DNA of 7,819 nt. Origin: Candidatus Hodarchaeota archaeon. Its GTDB lineage: Archaea; Asgardarchaeota; Heimdallarchaeia; Hodarchaeales; YT1-057. The DNA is taken from NCBI GenBank assembly GCA_016839955.1, contig JAEOTI010000243.1:1-7819 (forward strand), read 5' to 3'. Of this stretch, positions 6,351 to 7,819 are shown piece after piece. The notes under the pieces are model-generated. The model was not told the DNA's origin and made no database searches. It was given only the letters and a program-made list of their open reading frames with translations. Position numbers and translations under genes: made by a program. Each line of letters starts with the position of its first letter. The first letter of the stretch is position 1.

Positions 6351-7406
6351 CTAATTAAGCAATTCTTGCCATTTTTCCGTTTTTAGCTTGTATTTTGCTC
6401 TTTTTCCTACATATTGAACATTAATTAACCCCATCTCAAATAACCTACTTGTAATGCCTGTTCTCATTGTATTTACTACTTGTGGAGAATCCCACTTCAC
6501 AGTTCCTTCTGGGAGGTTACGATAGAACTTCAATAACTCCTCATTCAGAAGTTCTCTTTGATTGATACCACTTTCAAGTGCAGACATAAAATGAATAATG
6601 TGTTTTCTCTCATAGGGAAGGTTTTTCTTGATAATGAGCAGAAATTGAGAAATTTCCTCTGATGAGAGAGAAACGTTAAATTTTTGATGATCTATGATTG
6701 GATTCTCAGAATAAGCAAAGTTCAAACCCATTTCTGTTATTCCAATCAGACCACTTTCCCCATTAGCTTTAATTTTTACTAATCCTAACTGAGCAAGAGA
6801 CCCATCTACTTTTGAACCTCCTTTGAGATATCCCATGTAATGATTCAGATATCTTTCTCTACTCCTGATTAGTTTTCCATATGCATCAGTTGGAAAACCT
6901 GTGGCTAATTTCCCACTCCTTTTATTTGACAATTTAACATCTAAATTTCGCAAATTCTCCCCCATTTGGCATGCCAAATCAGTCATTACTTCTTTAACTA
7001 TTTCTAAGCTAATATACTCTCCTTTACCATGGAGTAGATTGGCAAGAATTCTCAGATTAAATTTAAGAGGAAAAATCCGATAGATTTGTCCCCACAGGAG
7101 CGATTTATGAAATTCTTCTGTTTCTACATTTAGAAGTTCTATTGAAAGATTCTCTCGCTTTAAGAAGTCATTAAGATCATATTTCTTTTCCAAGATTTTC
7201 CTTTTTCGCGGTTTGTGGTGTTTTGACTTTAAACCTGGTTTAAATGAAGTCAGGAAGTTGATGTTCTCACCTTCCAATATGAATTGGTTCCTTATCGCAA
7301 CCTCAAGAAAATGTTCAACATCAATAACTGAACCCTTTTTAATTAAGTTCTTTATCTTTTTTTCATCTTCAGAAGATATTTTAATAACATAATGCATTCT
7401 TCTCAT
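6351..7406 (-). CDS. Ribbon-helix-helix plus winged-helix DNA-binding protein, first gene of the GHKL cassette
   Basis: This 351-residue protein belongs to no family I can name. Residues 5-45 fit a CopG/MetJ-type ribbon-helix-helix: strand HYVIKIS, helix DEKKIKNLIKKG, then a second helix IDVEHFLEVAIRNQFILE. A basic linker (57-75, KSKHHKPRKRK) follows. A central region has LWGQIYRIFPLKFNLRILANLL (104-125). A winged-helix-like part (about 190-232) has the wing GESGLIGITEMGLNFAY, and a second winged helix is likely at 240-351 (SQFLLIIKKNLPYE, then RLFEMGLINVQ and a basic strand). The repeated DNA-binding folds suggest it recognises DNA for the ATPase it precedes and may also regulate the operon. 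The start is ATG 7406 or the in-frame ATG 7397, and the TATA box at 7427-7434 suits a leaderless message from 7406. No membrane segment or catalytic motif is seen. Confidence 0.85.
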   Translation of the reverse strand: MRRMHYVIKISSEDEKKIKNLIKKGSVIDVEHFLEVAIRNQFILEGENINFLTSFKPGLKSKHHKPRKRKILEKKYDLNDFLKRENLSIELLNVETEEFHKSLLWGQIYRIFPLKFNLRILANLLHGKGEYISLEIVKEVMTDLACQMGENLRNLDVKLSNKRSGKLATGFPTDAYGKLIRSRERYLNHYMGYLKGGSKVDGSLAQLGLVKIKANGESGLIGITEMGLNFAYSENPIIDHQKFNVSLSSEEISQFLLIIKKNLPYERKHIIHFMSALESGINQRELLNEELLKFYRNLPEGTVKWDSPQVVNTMRTGITSRLFEMGLINVQYVGKRAKYKLKTEKWQELLN

Positions 7407-7746
7407 TTTTTACAAGAACATTAAAGTTTATAAATTTTACTACCACAAAAACCTTAAGTTATTTTAAGAATTGCATCTTAACATTCAAAAAATTGAAGAA
7501 TATACCGATCATCAAAGAGGAAAAAAAATTAACATTCGTTTAAACAAATAGAGAGATTCTTTAGTTTAAATAAGGTTATTTAGAAATACTACTCGGATCA
7601 AAAGCATTAGAGACTGAATAACCAATAATAGGAGTTAAGATGTTAAATCGACCCTCATTATTGCACATCTAAATTGGTAAACCATTATAATAACTCGAGT
7701 TGCACTTTAAATCATCTCCTATAAAAAAATGTCCTTTCACCTCTTC
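7407..7746. other. Promoter region upstream of the three-gene cassette, no gene seen
   Basis: These AT-rich bases carry no convincing frame or RNA gene. They hold the cassette TATA box, the inverted repeat TTCAA-AAAA-TTGAA (7484-7497), CTTAAG with a second TTAAG ten bases on (7453-7468), and the perfect palindromes GTTTAAAC (7538-7545) and AACTCGAGTT (7692-7701). On the minus strand a T7 tract near 7723-7729 may terminate the transcript entering from the right edge. Confidence 0.45.
7427..7434 (-). promoter_or_regulatory. Archaeal TATA box of the three-gene cassette (leaderless)
   Basis: TTTATAAA, preceded on the minus strand by the purine-rich GTAAAA that would fit a BRE, is centred about 25 bases before the A of ATG 7406. 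This is the distance from a TATA box to the transcription start, so the message would begin at or next to the start codon. No Shine-Dalgarno site is present, which agrees. Confidence 0.5.
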
Positions 7747-7771
7747 TCAAGAAGTTACCCCCACTTCTTGA
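7747..7771. repeat. Perfect 9-base-pair hairpin with a 7-base loop
   Basis: TCAAGAAGT (7747-7755) pairs with ACTTCTTGA (7763-7771) around the loop TACCCCC. It covers the stop codon of the partial minus-strand frame at the right edge. Outside it, AAATGTCC (from about 7727) is inverted as GGACATTT near 7809-7816, so a larger folded region is possible. It could be a terminator stem or the hairpin of an insertion-sequence end. Confidence 0.5.
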
Positions 7772-7819
7772 TAGATTTGCTCACGGTAGAATTCCTCCGC
7801 CCAAGAGGGACATTTCAAG
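7747..7819 (-). CDS. C-terminal fragment of an unidentified protein at the right edge
   Basis: A minus-strand frame enters at the window edge and stops at TGA 7749-7747, leaving 23 residues that include EEFYREQIYQEVGV. The hydrophilic, helix-like composition looks like protein, and the GC content is higher than in the AT-rich intergenic DNA beside it. The body of the gene lies outside the window, so no family can be given. The plus strand is also open here (from ATG 7729) but has no ribosome-binding site and a less protein-like composition. Confidence 0.35.
   Translation of the reverse strand, partial: LKCPSWAEEFYREQIYQEVGVTS

Noticed and set aside
7640..7672. A mini-frame of 10 codons with GGAG upstream (plus strand).
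   Set aside because: Too short, with no context to support a peptide or attenuator.
7729..7819. A plus-strand frame from ATG 7729 open to the right edge.
   Set aside because: It overlaps the hairpin, has no Shine-Dalgarno site, and looks less like protein than the minus-strand frame over the same bases.

Overview
The window is AT-rich and most likely archaeal. Three things suggest this. The three-gene operon has an archaeal-type TATA box (7427-7434) centred about 25 bases upstream of a start codon, with no room for a leader. Other genes carry Shine-Dalgarno sites of the GAGGTGAT type. The small DNA glycosylase is closest, from memory, to Mig.MthI, the thymine-DNA glycosylase of the Methanothermobacter plasmid pFV1. 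Lineage below archaeon (Asgard, Thermoplasmata, methanogen) cannot be fixed from the sequence.

Layout, left to right. Bases 1-119 have a base composition unlike the core and may be the tail of a flanking mobile element. A plus-strand gene (220-975) encodes a HARE-HTH domain fused to an Mrr-type PD-(D/E)xK nuclease. It converges on a two-gene minus-strand unit: a DNA cytosine-5 methyltransferase (2825 to 1710), then a Mig/TDG-like thymine-DNA glycosylase (1694 to 1056), 15 bases apart. A 307-base spacer separates this from a tight minus-strand operon of three unnamed genes. In transcription order these are a ribbon-helix-helix/winged-helix protein (7406 to 6351), a large GHKL-type ATPase with two Ig-like domains (6327 to 4060), and a basic protein with a DUF1016-like helical domain (4041 to 3133). 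After a 340-base promoter region, the right edge holds the last codons of another minus-strand reading frame and a strong hairpin.

Reading of the whole: a defence or epigenetic island. The methyltransferase makes 5-methylcytosine, the glycosylase is suited to repair the T:G mismatches left by its deamination, and the HARE-Mrr protein is a plausible modification-sensing nuclease. The three-gene cassette (DNA-binding protein, GHKL ATPase, basic partner) has the build of a multi-gene defence system that I cannot match to a named one. It may stand alone or use the neighbouring methylation as its self mark. Its function is inferred from domains and context only.
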